This document shows positions 27,916 to 37,424 of a stretch of 64,000 nucleotides of DNA, one piece after another (positions within the stretch are counted from its first letter, which is position 1; each line of letters starts with the position of its first letter). Under the pieces are notes generated by a model. That model was given only the letters and a program-made list of their open reading frames with translations. It was not told the DNA's origin and did not search any database. Made by a program: the position numbers and the translations under genes. Location of the stretch: contig NZ_ATXP01000011.1 in the NCBI RefSeq assembly GCF_000421745.1, positions 33,991 through 97,990 of the forward strand. Direction: 5' to 3'. Source of the stretch: Nesterenkonia alba DSM 19423 (lineage in GTDB: Bacteria > Actinomycetota > Actinomycetes > Actinomycetales > Micrococcaceae).

Positions 27916-29049
27916 CTAGTCCTCCCCGAACGAGGCTTGTTCGGGGTCGTCAAGCCGGCAGACGTCGTCGTAGTCACTGGCTTCCCGGGCGAGTTCGCGG
28001 ACCGGTCGGCCTTCCAGCAGGGCCACCGGGTCCATCCAGGACCAGGGCAACAGCACGAAGGCTCGTTCGGCCGCCGAAGGGTGGGGGACCTGCAGGCGCG
28101 GGGAGTCGATGACCGCCCCGGCGTAGGTGACGATGTCGACATCAAGGGTGCGGGGCCCCCAGTGTTCGTTCCGGACCCGGTTGTGGTCGGCTTCGATCCG
28201 CTGGGCGAGGTCCAGCAGCGCGTGGGGGGAGAGCTTAGTGGAGATTTCGACGACCTGGTTGAGGAAGTCCCGCTGGTTCGGCGGCCCGCCGTAGGGCTTG
28301 GTGCGCGCCAGGGGGGAGGTTTTGACCACCTCGACTTCTGGGTGCTCACGCAGGGCCTGGACCGCGGAGGCGAGGGTGGCGCGGGAGTCACCGAGGTTGG
28401 AGCCCAGCGCGAGCACGGAGGTGACGGGGAAGGCTGCCGGCAGGTCGGGGTCGCGCAGGTGGTCGCGGCTGGTTTCGGCCTCCGCGGCGTGGAAGTCAGC
28501 CAGGGACATCCGACCGTAGGGGCCCAGTTGGGCGGTGGGGGTGGTGCGGGTGACCCCCGGAGGACTGGAGGCAGAGCCCGCTGTGGGAGCGGAGACGACG
28601 TCGTCGTCGATCAGTTCGGCCTCGTAGACGTGGGATAACGCGGGGTTGGGTGCGGCGAGGCGCTGTGGTTCTTCGGTGAGGTCCTCGCGGGTGCGGCGGA
28701 TGGTGACGGCGACGTCGGTGAACGCCTGCGGTAGGGGTGCTTCCGGTTTGTGCACCGTGACAGTGGTGTCCTGGACCTGGGGGTGTTCACGCAGGATTCG
28801 TGTGGCGATCCGTTCGGCGAGGGTTTCGATGAGCTGGACGGACTCCCCGGTGATGATCTGCTCGGCCAGCGCGGCGATCTCGGCGTAGGAGACTGTGTTA
28901 GTGATGTCGTCAGTGGACGCGGCCTGGCGCACATCAGTGGTGAGGTCGACGTCGACAACGAACCGTTGCGCGGTCTGCTTTTCGATGCCGAGCACTCCGT
29001 GGTATCCGCTGGCGGTGAGTCCGGTGAGGCGGATGACGTCGCTGCCCAT
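27916..29049 (-). CDS. folBK: Fused dihydroneopterin aldolase / HPPK (FolB-FolK)
   Basis: A bifunctional folate enzyme of 377 residues. The N-terminal FolB domain (about 1-120: GYHGVLGIEKQTAQRFVVDV, SVQLIETLAERIA) cleaves dihydroneopterin. The C-terminal FolK domain (about 205-360: VLALGSNLGDSRATL, KPYGGPPNQRDFLNQVV, WGPRTLDVDIVTY, VPHPSAAERAFVLLP) transfers pyrophosphate from ATP to hydroxymethyl-dihydropterin. About 85 low-complexity residues link them. The ATG giving MGSDVIRLTGL was chosen on family similarity; a GTG 57 bases upstream is possible. It sits in the folE-folP-folBK order. Confidence 0.94.
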   Translation of the reverse strand: MGSDVIRLTGLTASGYHGVLGIEKQTAQRFVVDVDLTTDVRQAASTDDITNTVSYAEIAALAEQIITGESVQLIETLAERIATRILREHPQVQDTTVTVHKPEAPLPQAFTDVAVTIRRTREDLTEEPQRLAAPNPALSHVYEAELIDDDVVSAPTAGSASSPPGVTRTTPTAQLGPYGRMSLADFHAAEAETSRDHLRDPDLPAAFPVTSVLALGSNLGDSRATLASAVQALREHPEVEVVKTSPLARTKPYGGPPNQRDFLNQVVEISTKLSPHALLDLAQRIEADHNRVRNEHWGPRTLDVDIVTYAGAVIDSPRLQVPHPSAAERAFVLLPWSWMDPVALLEGRPVRELAREASDYDDVCRLDDPEQASFGED

Positions 29050-29119
29050 AGTCTCTAGGCTACCGCCGCGAGCAAGAACCTCCGTCAGGCTGGGGTACAG
29101 CCGCACGTGAGTCCGGGGT

Positions 29120-29980
29120 TCAGGCCGGCTGGTACTGCACCACCTGCGCCACCCGGATGGCGTCGAGGCTGGGTTCCACGGTGTGGACCCGCACAGCCCA
29201 GCAGCCGGCGGAGGCGGCGTGGGCGGAGAGTACTGCGGTGGCGGTGTCGCGCCCCTCCGGGGGGCGGGGGGTGCCGGTCTCCTCGGCGAGCAGGGTGCCG
29301 AGGAAGCCTTTGCGGGAGGCGCCGAAGAGCACCCGGTGGCCTTGGGAGACCAGGTGGTTCAGTCCGCGGACCAGTTCCCAGTTCTGGTCGTGGGTCTTGG
29401 CGAAGCCGATACCGGGGTCCAGGATGATGTTCTCCTGCGGCACTCCCGCCTCGAGGTACCAGCTGCGGATCTGGTGCAGTTCGGTGATGACGTCGGCGAC
29501 GACGTCGTCGTAGTCGGTTTTCGACTGCATCGTTTGAGCGTCACCCCGGTTGTGGGTGATGACGACCTCGCATCCGTGCTCGGCGACGACCTGCGGCATC
29601 TGCGGGTGGGTCAGGATCCCAGAAATATCGTTGATGATGAGCTCTGTGCCGGCTTCTGCTGCGAGGGTCAGCGCGGCGTGCGCGGTGGCGGGGTGCCGGG
29701 TATCTACGGAGATCCGCACCGGCAGGTGTGCCGCCAGCAGCGCGGTCAGGGCTGGAAGGAGGCGGCGCTGCTCATCGGTTTCGGACACGGGTTCGGCACC
29801 GGGGCGGGTGGATTCGGCACCGAGGTCGAGGATGTGCGCACCCTGGTCCACCATGCGGCGGGCCTCGGCGAGGACGGTGAGCGGGTCGGTGGTGTTTTGG
29901 TGGGTGAACCGTCCGCCGTCGGAGAAGCTGTCCGGGGTGAGGTTGAGGATCCCCATCACGAGGGTGCCGGTGGTCCCCAC
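29120..29980 (-). CDS. folP: Dihydropteroate synthase
   Basis: Joins hydroxymethyl-dihydropterin pyrophosphate to p-aminobenzoate; it is the sulfonamide target. 286 residues with the family signatures MGILNLTPDSFSDGG, LDLGAESTRPGAEPVS, IINDISG, LDPGIGFAKTHDQN and GASRKGFLG, and the C-terminal VRVHTVEP with the conserved RVH. The start is a GTG three bases after the folE stop. It is part of a minus-strand ftsH-folE-folP-folBK cluster. Confidence 0.96.
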   Translation of the reverse strand: MGTTGTLVMGILNLTPDSFSDGGRFTHQNTTDPLTVLAEARRMVDQGAHILDLGAESTRPGAEPVSETDEQRRLLPALTALLAAHLPVRISVDTRHPATAHAALTLAAEAGTELIINDISGILTHPQMPQVVAEHGCEVVITHNRGDAQTMQSKTDYDDVVADVITELHQIRSWYLEAGVPQENIILDPGIGFAKTHDQNWELVRGLNHLVSQGHRVLFGASRKGFLGTLLAEETGTPRPPEGRDTATAVLSAHAASAGCWAVRVHTVEPSLDAIRVAQVVQYQPA

Positions 29981-29983
29981 GGT

Positions 29984-30547
29984 TCAGCGTCCCAGAATGA
30001 GGCTCATGGCTTCAGCGCGGGTCGCGGCGTTGCGCAGTTGTCCGCGGACCGCGGAGGTGATGGTCTTCGCCCCGGGTTTGGCCACCCCACGCATGGACAT
30101 GCAGAGGTGTTCGGCTTCGATGACGACGATCGCTCCGGCGGGACGTAAGTGGGTGACCAGCGCATCGACGATCTCGGTGGTCATCCGTTCCTGGACCTGG
30201 GGGCGTTTGGCGAAGATCTCCACCAGGCGAGCGAGTTTGCTCAGCCCGGTGACTTCCCCCGCAGCGGAGGGGATGTAGCCGATGTGGGCTTCACCGTGGA
30301 AGGGCACCAGGTGGTGTTCGCACATCGAGTAGAAGGGCACGTCTTTGACGAGGACGAGTTCTTCGTGGCCGATGTCGAAGGTGGTGGCCAGCAGGTCGGC
30401 GGGATCGGCGTGGAGTCCTTTGAAGGCTTCCTGGTAGGAGCGGGCGACCCGCGCCGGGGTGTCTTTGAGCCCGTCACGGTCCGGGTCTTCGCCGACGGCC
30501 AGCAGGATCTCCCGGACCGCTGCCTCAATCCTGGCCAGATCGACCAT
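29984..30547 (-). CDS. folE: GTP cyclohydrolase I
   Basis: Makes dihydroneopterin triphosphate from GTP, the first step of folate synthesis. 187 residues. [19 protein letters not shown] holds the zinc Cys and the catalytic His residues; [14 protein letters not shown] holds the second zinc Cys; [10 protein letters not shown] is the standard GTP-binding region. The ATG giving [11 protein letters not shown] was chosen because GGAG lies seven bases upstream; it overlaps the ftsH 3' end by 23 bases. An ATG ten codons earlier is possible but overlaps ftsH more. Confidence 0.95.
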   Translation of the reverse strand: MVDLARIEAAVREILLAVGEDPDRDGLKDTPARVARSYQEAFKGLHADPADLLATTFDIGHEELVLVKDVPFYSMCEHHLVPFHGEAHIGYIPSAAGEVTGLSKLARLVEIFAKRPQVQERMTTEIVDALVTHLRPAGAIVVIEAEHLCMSMRGVAKPGAKTITSAVRGQLRNAATRAEAMSLILGR

Positions 30548-32468
30548 TGACGGTCTCCGCTCGCTGGCTCGACTCATCAATCAGGATGGGCCGATCGGGG
30601 CTCGATTCCCAGATCTCACGTTTGGGCCGTTTCTTCACGTCTTTGAAGATCTCCGCGACTTCTTTGGCGTTGAGTGTTTCCACGCGCAGGAGTTCCTCAG
30701 CAAGGGTGTCGAGGATGTCCCGGTTCTCGGTGAGCGCCCAATAGGCTTCGTCATGGGCTTCGTCGATGATGCTGCGCACCTCGGAGTCCACCACCGCGGC
30801 CAGCTCCTCGGAGTATTCCTTGCCGGTGGCCATCTCTTTGCCCAGGAACGGGTTGGAGTCCCCGGAGCCGAGTTTCACCGACCCGACTTTGGCGCTCATC
30901 CCGTATTCGGTGACCATCTTCCGCGCCGTGTCGGTGGCTTTCTGAATGTCATTGGCAGCACCGGTGGAGGGGTCGTGGAAGACGATCTCCTCGGCGACTC
31001 GGCCACCCATGGCGTAGGCGATCTGATCCAGCAGCTCGTTGCGGGTGGTGGAGTATTTGTCGTCTTCGGGGATGACCATGGTGTAGCCCAGGGCGCGGCC
31101 GCGCGGCAAGATGGTGATCTTGGTGACCGGGGCCGAATAGTTCAAGGCAGCGGCGACGAGGGCGTGGCCGCCTTCGTGGTAAGCGGTGACACGGCGTTCG
31201 TGGTCTTTCATCAGCCGGGTGCGCTTCTGGGGCCCGGCCATGACCCGGTCGATGGCTTCGTCGATGGCTCGGTCGTCAATGAGGTCGGCATTGGACCGGG
31301 CGGTGAGTAGTGCGGCCTCGTTGAGCACATTGGCCAGGTCAGCCCCGGTGAATCCGGGGGTTTTACGGGCGATCTGTTCGATGTCGAGGTCCGGCACCAT
31401 GGGCTTGCCCTTGGCGTGGACTTCCAGGATGGCTTTGCGTCCGGCGAAGTCGGGGGCTTCCACTGGGATTTGCCGGTCGAAGCGGCCGGGCCGCAGCAGG
31501 GCTGGGTCGAGGACGTCGGGCCGGTTGGTGGCGGCGATGACGATGATGTTGGTGTTGGCGTCGAAGCCGTCCATCTCCACCAGCAGCTGGTTCAGGGTCT
31601 GTTCGCGTTCGTCGTTTCCGCCTCCGACGCCGGCTCCCCGCTGACGGCCGACGGCGTCAATTTCGTCGACAAAGATAATGGCTGGGGCGTTCTCTTTGGC
31701 CTGTTTGAATAGGTCACGGACCCGGGAGGCGCCGACGCCGACGAACATTTCCACGAAGTCAGAACCGGAGATGGAGTAGAAGGACCCGCCGGCTTCACCG
31801 GCCACAGCTTTGGCTAGCAGGGTCTTTCCGGTACCGGGCGGGCCGTAGAGCAGCACGCCCTTGGGGATCTTGGCCCCTAGGCGCTGGAATTTCTCCGGTT
31901 CGGAGAGGAATTCTTTGATTTCGTGGAGCTCTTCGACGGCTTCTTCGGCCCCGGCGACGTCGGCGAAGGTCACTGCCGGCATGTCTTTGTCGAACTGTTT
32001 GGCTTTGGATTTACCGAACTGCATGACCCGCGAGCCACCACCGGACATCCGGGTGATGAGCCAGATGAACAGCAAGGCGATGAGTAGGAAGGGGATCATG
32101 AACCCGAGCATGGAGAGCAGCCAGTTGGACTGCTCGGGTTCGTCGGTATAGCCCTCGAGGTCGGCCTCAGCGATGGCCTCGACTACTGTTTCGGCGCGCG
32201 CTTGGGAGAAGTGGAAGTGGACGGCGTCGCCGAGGTTTTCCCCGTCGAGTTCGAACTCCTCGGCTAGGGTGAGGTCGACCCGCGAGTCGCCGTCGTCGAT
32301 CCGCGCTTCGGTGACCTGGCCGTCTTCGATGAGTTCCATGCCAACGTTGGTGTCGACCCGCTGACCGGCCCCGGATGAGGTGAAGAGCAGGGGCACGACG
32401 ACGAGCAGCAACAGTACCGCTGTCAGGATCCAGAACAGCGGTCCGGTGAAGATTTTCTTGAAGTTCAT
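30525..32468 (-). CDS. ftsH: ATP-dependent zinc metalloprotease FtsH
   Basis: A membrane-bound AAA protease for quality control. 647 residues. Membrane helices at about 10-30 and 118-140 flank an extracytoplasmic domain. Walker A GPPGTGKT (209-216), Walker [12 protein letters not shown] and the second region of homology are intact. The protease motif is HEGGH (431-435), fitting HExxH with Gly where many FtsH proteins have Ala; as far as I recall this occurs in other Actinobacteria. It leads the folate cluster and overlaps folE. Confidence 0.96.
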   Translation of the reverse strand: MNFKKIFTGPLFWILTAVLLLLVVVPLLFTSSGAGQRVDTNVGMELIEDGQVTEARIDDGDSRVDLTLAEEFELDGENLGDAVHFHFSQARAETVVEAIAEADLEGYTDEPEQSNWLLSMLGFMIPFLLIALLFIWLITRMSGGGSRVMQFGKSKAKQFDKDMPAVTFADVAGAEEAVEELHEIKEFLSEPEKFQRLGAKIPKGVLLYGPPGTGKTLLAKAVAGEAGGSFYSISGSDFVEMFVGVGASRVRDLFKQAKENAPAIIFVDEIDAVGRQRGAGVGGGNDEREQTLNQLLVEMDGFDANTNIIVIAATNRPDVLDPALLRPGRFDRQIPVEAPDFAGRKAILEVHAKGKPMVPDLDIEQIARKTPGFTGADLANVLNEAALLTARSNADLIDDRAIDEAIDRVMAGPQKRTRLMKDHERRVTAYHEGGHALVAAALNYSAPVTKITILPRGRALGYTMVIPEDDKYSTTRNELLDQIAYAMGGRVAEEIVFHDPSTGAANDIQKATDTARKMVTEYGMSAKVGSVKLGSGDSNPFLGKEMATGKEYSEELAAVVDSEVRSIIDEAHDEAYWALTENRDILDTLAEELLRVETLNAKEVAEIFKDVKKRPKREIWESSPDRPILIDESSQRAETVNGRSGQD

Positions 32469-32595
32469 TCAGCTCCGTCGTGAAGTGCGCAGAATAAGCC
32501 TGCACATACCGTACTAGCCCGGGGCCGCGGCGTCAGGTCGCACCCGGTGGCATTCGCCTTCGGCTCAATACGCGCGCCCCGCTACGCTGTCAGGC

Positions 32596-33564
32596 ATGCC
32601 CGCACATTCCGCCGCAGCCACCCGCGCCACCTGGCGTACCCGGTTGGGCTCCTGGGTGGAGTCCTCCCCGATCCAGCGGTTCGTCATTGTTGTGATCCTC
32701 GTCAACGCTGTCGTACTGGGGCTGGAGACCTCACCGCCGGTGATGGAGACCGCCGGTGGCCTGCTGGTGACCATCGACACCCTGTGCCTGGCGATCTTCG
32801 TGGTGGAGATCGCCTGCAAACTGGTGGCTTTCGGATGGCGGTTCTTCCGTGACCCGTGGAATGTCTTCGACTTCGTGGTGGTGAGTGTCGCCCTGGTGCC
32901 CGCCGGTGCGGGACTGGAGATCCTGCGCACGTTGCGGGTACTGCGTGTGTTGCGGCTGATTTCCCAGCTGCCGCAGCTGCGCAAAGTGGTAGCCGCACTG
33001 CTGCACGCGGTCCCGGGGATCCTCTCCACCGGGGCGCTGCTGGGGTTGATCTTCTATGTGGCGGCGGTGATGGCCACCACGTTCTTCCGGGACACGTTGC
33101 CGGAGTATTTCGGTGGGTTTTGGGACTCGATGTTCAGTCTGTTCCAGATCGCCACCCTGTCCAGCTGGGAGACCATTGTGCGGCCGGCCATGGATGAGCA
33201 TCCCTGGGCCTGGGCGTTCTTCATTCCGTTCATCATTCTGGCGGCCTTCACCGCACTGAACCTCATCATTGCGGTGATCGTGGATGCGATGAACACCCTG
33301 CACGAGATGCCCAGCGCTCAGGTGACCACCGAGGCGGGGGCCGGGGTCCGGGAGTCCGGTGCATCTGCAGAGGGTGCGCAGGTCGAGCAACGCCAACAGG
33401 AGAGCACCGGGCAAGAACACGAGGAACCCTTCGGGGCATCAACGGCGCTGCCGGGTAGTGACACCCCGCGGGACAACGAGATCCTCTATCGGGAAATCCA
33501 GGCGCTGCGGGCGGACCTCGCCGAGCTCAAAGACGCCCTGGGCAACCAATCCCCCGGCCGCTAA
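32596..33564 (+). CDS. Voltage-gated-type cation channel (ion_trans family), unusual filter
   Basis: 322 residues with six membrane segments, resembling a single-domain bacterial sodium-channel subunit. S4 has Arg at 111, 114, 117 and 120 (RTLRVLRVLR). S5, a pore helix and S6 (about 215-240) follow. The filter reads TLSSWE (187-192), whereas well-studied bacterial sodium channels have TLESWS. The selectivity Glu is therefore replaced by Ser and a Glu appears after the Trp. The C-terminal 80 residues are polar with a short coiled coil (REIQALRADLAELKDAL) that may tetramerise, as in that family. Ion selectivity is not predictable. It is divergent from ftsH and convergent with hpt. Confidence 0.87.
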   Translation: MPAHSAAATRATWRTRLGSWVESSPIQRFVIVVILVNAVVLGLETSPPVMETAGGLLVTIDTLCLAIFVVEIACKLVAFGWRFFRDPWNVFDFVVVSVALVPAGAGLEILRTLRVLRVLRLISQLPQLRKVVAALLHAVPGILSTGALLGLIFYVAAVMATTFFRDTLPEYFGGFWDSMFSLFQIATLSSWETIVRPAMDEHPWAWAFFIPFIILAAFTALNLIIAVIVDAMNTLHEMPSAQVTTEAGAGVRESGASAEGAQVEQRQQESTGQEHEEPFGASTALPGSDTPRDNEILYREIQALRADLAELKDALGNQSPGR

Positions 33565-33580
33565 CCAGAAGGAGACGTTC

Positions 33581-33609
33581 TACGGGTGTGGCCCCGAAAG
33601 CCGCCCGTA
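33581..33609. terminator. Weak hairpin between convergent channel and hpt genes
   Basis: TACGGG (33581-33586) pairs with CCCGTA (33604-33609), with a possible inner GGC/GCC pairing. It lies between two convergent stop codons, so it could serve both. Confidence 0.4.
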
Positions 33610-33642
33610 TCACCACTATCAACGAGCTCTGAGTTCAGCCGC

Positions 33643-34194
33643 TCACTCATACACGTGGGGGGCGAGGATGCCGATGACGTCGAGGTTGCGGTAGTGCTCG
33701 GCGAAGTCCAGCCCGTAGCCGACCACGAACTTGTTGGGGATATCCATGCCGACGTACTTGACGTCGATGTCCACCTTGACCGCATCCGGTTTGCGCAGCA
33801 GAGTGCAGATCTCCACCGACGCCGGCCCCCGGGACTCCAAGTTCGCCTTCAGCCAGGACAGCGTCAACCCAGAGTCGATGATGTCCTCAACGATGAGCAC
33901 ATGCCGGCCCGTCAGATCAGCGTCGAGGTCCTTAAGAATCCGGACCACACCGGAGGATTTGGTTCCCGAACCGTAGGAGGAGACCGCCATCCAGTCCATA
34001 GTCACGTGGCTGCTCAGCGCGCGGGCAAGATCGGCCATCACCATCACCGCCCCTTTGAGCACCCCCACCAGCAGCAGATCGCGGCCGGCGTAGTCCCGGT
34101 CGATCGCGGCGGCCAGTTCGCTGATGCGCTGGTCGATCTCTTCTTTGGTGTAGAGAACCTCGGCGAGGTCGTCGGCGACGTCGTGGGCATCCAT
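33643..34194 (-). CDS. hpt: Hypoxanthine phosphoribosyltransferase
   Basis: Purine salvage of hypoxanthine and guanine with PRPP. 183 residues. The PRPP-binding motif is [14 protein letters not shown], the [20 protein letters not shown] stretch gives the conserved KG loop, and [26 protein letters not shown] is the C-terminal hallmark. It lies 21 bases after tilS, as in many Gram-positives. Confidence 0.95.
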   Translation of the reverse strand: MDAHDVADDLAEVLYTKEEIDQRISELAAAIDRDYAGRDLLLVGVLKGAVMVMADLARALSSHVTMDWMAVSSYGSGTKSSGVVRILKDLDADLTGRHVLIVEDIIDSGLTLSWLKANLESRGPASVEICTLLRKPDAVKVDIDVKYVGMDIPNKFVVGYGLDFAEHYRNLDVIGILAPHVYE

Positions 34195-34215
34195 AGCGGG
34201 GTGGGCGCTCCTTCC

Positions 34216-35253
34216 TCACGCAGGTGAGGGCACTGTACTGGTCGGCGGAACGAAGACTAGTTTTCCATACTCCGCACTGCCGCGAGTCCCTCGATACACG
34301 CTGACTCCCCCTTCGCACTGCACGGGACCGGCGGAGCGGCTTCCGGTGGTGAGACGTTCGACCGCGGCCAATCGCTCGGAACTGGGGTGGGCACCGCCGG
34401 CAGCGACCACCCCCAGCGCCAGCACACGACGCCGAATCGCCGCAGAGGCGGTGCGCAAGGGGTGCAGCCGCAGCCGCAGGGCACCGGAGGGGTCAGGATC
34501 CTCCATGAGCTGGGGGAAGAGACGTTTGGCTTCAGTTTCGAGGTGGTCGGCGTCGTCGGCGGCGATCTCTGCGGTACGCGCCAGCGCCTCACGGATCCCC
34601 GCCGAAAGGTGCTCTTCCAAATAAGGCATGATCTGGGTGCGGATCCTAGAACGCAGGTAGCGGGGATCCTGGTTGGCTGGGTCCTGCCACCAGCTCAACT
34701 CCGCGTGGCGGCAGATCGCCTCGGTATCGGCTCGAGTCAACTGCAGCAGGGGCCGACGGTAGGGTCCGCGTACCGCAGGGATCCCGGCCAGGGAGCGGGT
34801 CCCTGAGCCTCTGGCCAGTCCCAGCAGCACTTGTTCGGCCTGGTCGTCGCGGGTATGGGCGGTGAGCAGGCGGGTGGCTCCGAGTTCGCGCATGGCCCGG
34901 CGGAATGCGGCGTAGCGTCCTGTGCGGGCGGCAGCTTCTGGCCCATCCGGGGAGTCGGTATCCACAGTGGCGGGGTAAATCCGCACCGGGTCCAGACCGA
35001 GGGCTTTGAGCTGACGCACCGCCTGCCCGGAGATCTCCACCGAGCGGGGGTGGATGTGATGATCGACGACGACGGCGCCCACCCGGGTCTGTGCACTGGG
35101 GCCACTGGTTCTGTGGTGGTGCCAAGAGGCGGCAACCGCCAAGGCCAGGGAGTCTGCCCCACCGGAACAGGCCACCAGGTTCAGTCCCTGCGGGTCGAGT
35201 GCCTCGCCCACTACACGGCGGGCTGCATGCAGAGCCTGCGGGGTTTTAGCCAT
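34216..35253 (-). CDS. tilS: tRNA(Ile)-lysidine synthetase TilS
   Basis: Modifies the wobble cytidine of the CAU-anticodon tRNA-Ile to lysidine so that it reads AUA. 345 residues. The N-type ATP pyrophosphatase loop SGGADSLALAV is at about 29-39, with LLTAHTRDDQAEQVLLGLARGSG and a WWQDPANQDPRYLRSRIR motif. The C-terminal part is short and divergent. The ATG giving MAKTPQALH was chosen; the longer frame upstream reads through the DUF2342 gene. It overlaps that gene by 8 bases. Confidence 0.93.
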   Translation of the reverse strand: MAKTPQALHAARRVVGEALDPQGLNLVACSGGADSLALAVAASWHHHRTSGPSAQTRVGAVVVDHHIHPRSVEISGQAVRQLKALGLDPVRIYPATVDTDSPDGPEAAARTGRYAAFRRAMRELGATRLLTAHTRDDQAEQVLLGLARGSGTRSLAGIPAVRGPYRRPLLQLTRADTEAICRHAELSWWQDPANQDPRYLRSRIRTQIMPYLEEHLSAGIREALARTAEIAADDADHLETEAKRLFPQLMEDPDPSGALRLRLHPLRTASAAIRRRVLALGVVAAGGAHPSSERLAAVERLTTGSRSAGPVQCEGGVSVYRGTRGSAEYGKLVFVPPTSTVPSPA

Positions 35254-36379
35254 CGCTGCTGCGGGTGGGGGTAAAGCCCATCCGTTCGATCCACTGTTCG
35301 GGGTGGTGGACCTCGTCTTCAGTGGGCAGGTGCTCGGCGGATTCCCAGATGGTGTTGAACTGCTCCATGCCGATCTGCTCGACCACCTGACTGACAAAGC
35401 TCTGCCCGTTGCGGTACTGGGCAGCTTTGACATCCAGTTGCAGGAGTTTGCGGATGAGCTTCTCCAGTGGGGAGCGGTGTTTCTGCCGGTCGTTGAACCG
35501 GCGGCGGATAGTTTTCACGCTTGGCACCACGGAGGCGTCCACGGCGTCCATCACCACATTGGCGTGACCTTCCAGCAGGCTCATCACCGCGGTGATATGG
35601 GAGAGAATTTGCTGATCCTCTGGGCTGCGGATCGCTGAGAGCAGCCGCTGGCGGGCGGACCGGCGGCCCCCGGTGGCGAGTTCTTCACGGATCTGCCGGG
35701 CCGCTTCGGCGAGGCGTTCGGGCAGCGAGTCGGCCGCCCCCATGGTGTTGACCGTCAGGCGGGTGATCTGCTCGCGCAGGTGCTCAGCAAGCCATGGGGC
35801 GGCGGCGAACTGGACCCGGTGGGTTTGTTCGTGCAGGCAGACCCAGAGCCGGAAGTCATCGCGCTCCACATTGAGCTCGGTGGCGATCTCCACAATGTTC
35901 GGGGCCACCAGCATCAACCGTTGCTGACTGAAGGGTTCGAACTGCCCCAGCACATTGGCCGAAAGGAACCCCAAGACAGCACCGAACTCCGCTCCGGCGG
36001 CGCTGGATCCCACCAGATGAGCGGTGGAACCAGCACGTTCGATCAGCTCCGGTTTACGCTCGGCGGCGGCTTTCAGGGCTGGACCCAGCAGGTGCCGGAA
36101 CCCTTCCGCATTAGCGTGGGCCCATCCGGCCCGATCTACGACCAGCACATCGGAGAGGTCTTCACCGAGCCGTTCAGCGGCGGTGATGCCGGTGATGCGG
36201 TGGACGTGACCTACTGATTCGGCGGCCGCCTGCCGGATGGCGGTGACCTCTGCTGCTGCTTCGGCGCGGCTCAACGGCGGTCCGGGCGGGGTCAGGCGCG
36301 CCGCCGTGGCGCGGGCGGCCTCCCAGTTGATGAGCAGGTCGGAGGCTTCAGCCTCGGTGATCCCAGCCGGAGCAGTCAT
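35246..36379 (-). CDS. DUF2342 zinc-dependent metalloprotease-like protein
   Basis: 377 residues of the actinobacterial DUF2342 family, described as F420-biosynthesis-associated or zincin-like. The zinc motif HEQTHRVQF lies mid-protein, and a helix with SLLEGHANVVMDAVD downstream probably supplies the rest of the site. The C-terminal part (KLLQLDVKAAQYRNGQSFV) is typical of the family. No signal peptide is seen. The ATG giving MTAPAGITEAEA was chosen. It sits upstream of tilS as in mycobacteria. The substrate is unknown. Confidence 0.88.
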   Translation of the reverse strand: MTAPAGITEAEASDLLINWEAARATAARLTPPGPPLSRAEAAAEVTAIRQAAAESVGHVHRITGITAAERLGEDLSDVLVVDRAGWAHANAEGFRHLLGPALKAAAERKPELIERAGSTAHLVGSSAAGAEFGAVLGFLSANVLGQFEPFSQQRLMLVAPNIVEIATELNVERDDFRLWVCLHEQTHRVQFAAAPWLAEHLREQITRLTVNTMGAADSLPERLAEAARQIREELATGGRRSARQRLLSAIRSPEDQQILSHITAVMSLLEGHANVVMDAVDASVVPSVKTIRRRFNDRQKHRSPLEKLIRKLLQLDVKAAQYRNGQSFVSQVVEQIGMEQFNTIWESAEHLPTEDEVHHPEQWIERMGFTPTRSSDG

Positions 36380-36544
36380 GCCTCTATCGAAACACACGCC
36401 CCTTAAAGACTGCCTGTGGACACCGCAGGCGCAGCACGGCGCCTTGAGGCGAGTGGGCACTGCGGGCACCACGCGTGGGCAGAAGCCGTGCTGGCGTCGT
36501 CGTGCTCTTGATCGGTGGGAGGCTCGACAACGATAAGCTCACCG

Positions 36545-37414
36545 ATGATGCACCAGATTTCCGGCCCCTGGACTGAGGATCCCGAGTTCGTCGCGCTCTA
36601 TGACGTGGAGAACACCGGCTTATGGGACACCGAGTTCTACCGAGACCTCGCTGAGGAGCTCGGTGTCCGCCGAGTGGCTGATATCGGCTGTGGGACCGGT
36701 GTGCTCGCGATGGAGTTAGCCTCCCGTGGGATTGAGGTGATCGGGGTGGATCCGGCCGCAGCGATGATTGAGGCGGCACACCGGCGTGGCGCTCAGTGGA
36801 CCGAGCAGAGTGGGGCGGCTCAGCGAACGGGGCAGCTGGCACGGGTTGAGTTCATCCACGGTACGGCCGAACGGCTTCCCACTCAGTGGGCACAGCTGGC
36901 GGTGATGGTCGGTCACGTCGCGCAGTACTTCCTGTCCCGGTGTGCCTGGGATGAGGTTCTCGCCCACGCGCACCGAGCCCTGGTGCCGGGCGGCTGGTTG
37001 GCTTTCGAATCCCGCAACCCGGCCACAGAGGACTGGGAGGCCTGGACTCCGGAGAACACTCAGGAGAGACAGCCGCATCCGGATGGCGGGGAGTTCACCT
37101 CCTGGTTGGAAGTGCTCGGTGTGGAACACGACGACGCCGATGGCCCCCTGGTCACTGCACGCGGTCACCACGTCTTCGCCGATGGTCGGCATGTGGCCGC
37201 CGAGGAACCCTTGCGCTACCGGCCGTTACACGTGCTGGTGGAGTCTTTGCAGCGTGCGGGGTTCACGGTGGAGCAGACCTGGGGTGACTGGGATCGCTCC
37301 CCGGTTGAGGAGGATTCCCCGGAGTTCATTCTGCTCGCGCGGTCTGCACAGCACCCCCACACCACAGAGGCTGAGCCGGCAGGCGTGGCATGGCCAGCAC
37401 ACCACCCGAAGTAG
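36545..37414 (+). CDS. Class I SAM-dependent methyltransferase
   Basis: 289 residues. The Rossmann methyltransferase motif I VADIGCGTGVLAMELASRG lies at about 40-60, then IEVIGVDPAAAMIE, and a post-motif HRALVPGGWLAFESRNP. The target is unknown. It is 10 bases before menB and could be co-transcribed with it, but it is not a clear MenG: demethylmenaquinone methyltransferases carry different signatures. Two adjacent ATG codons (36545 and 36548) are equally possible; a GTG at 36515 is less likely. Confidence 0.83.
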   Translation: MMHQISGPWTEDPEFVALYDVENTGLWDTEFYRDLAEELGVRRVADIGCGTGVLAMELASRGIEVIGVDPAAAMIEAAHRRGAQWTEQSGAAQRTGQLARVEFIHGTAERLPTQWAQLAVMVGHVAQYFLSRCAWDEVLAHAHRALVPGGWLAFESRNPATEDWEAWTPENTQERQPHPDGGEFTSWLEVLGVEHDDADGPLVTARGHHVFADGRHVAAEEPLRYRPLHVLVESLQRAGFTVEQTWGDWDRSPVEEDSPEFILLARSAQHPHTTEAEPAGVAWPAHHPK

Positions 37415-37424
37415 ACTCAGGGCC

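Noticed and set aside
33578..33594. Third TTCTAC operator copy
   Set aside because: Only one half (TTCTACGGGTGT) is present and it lies between convergent genes, not before a start codon.
36942..37424. N-terminal extension of menB
   Set aside because: It overlaps the methyltransferase gene in another frame and adds Arg/Trp-rich non-family sequence; the GTG at 37425 gives the family start.
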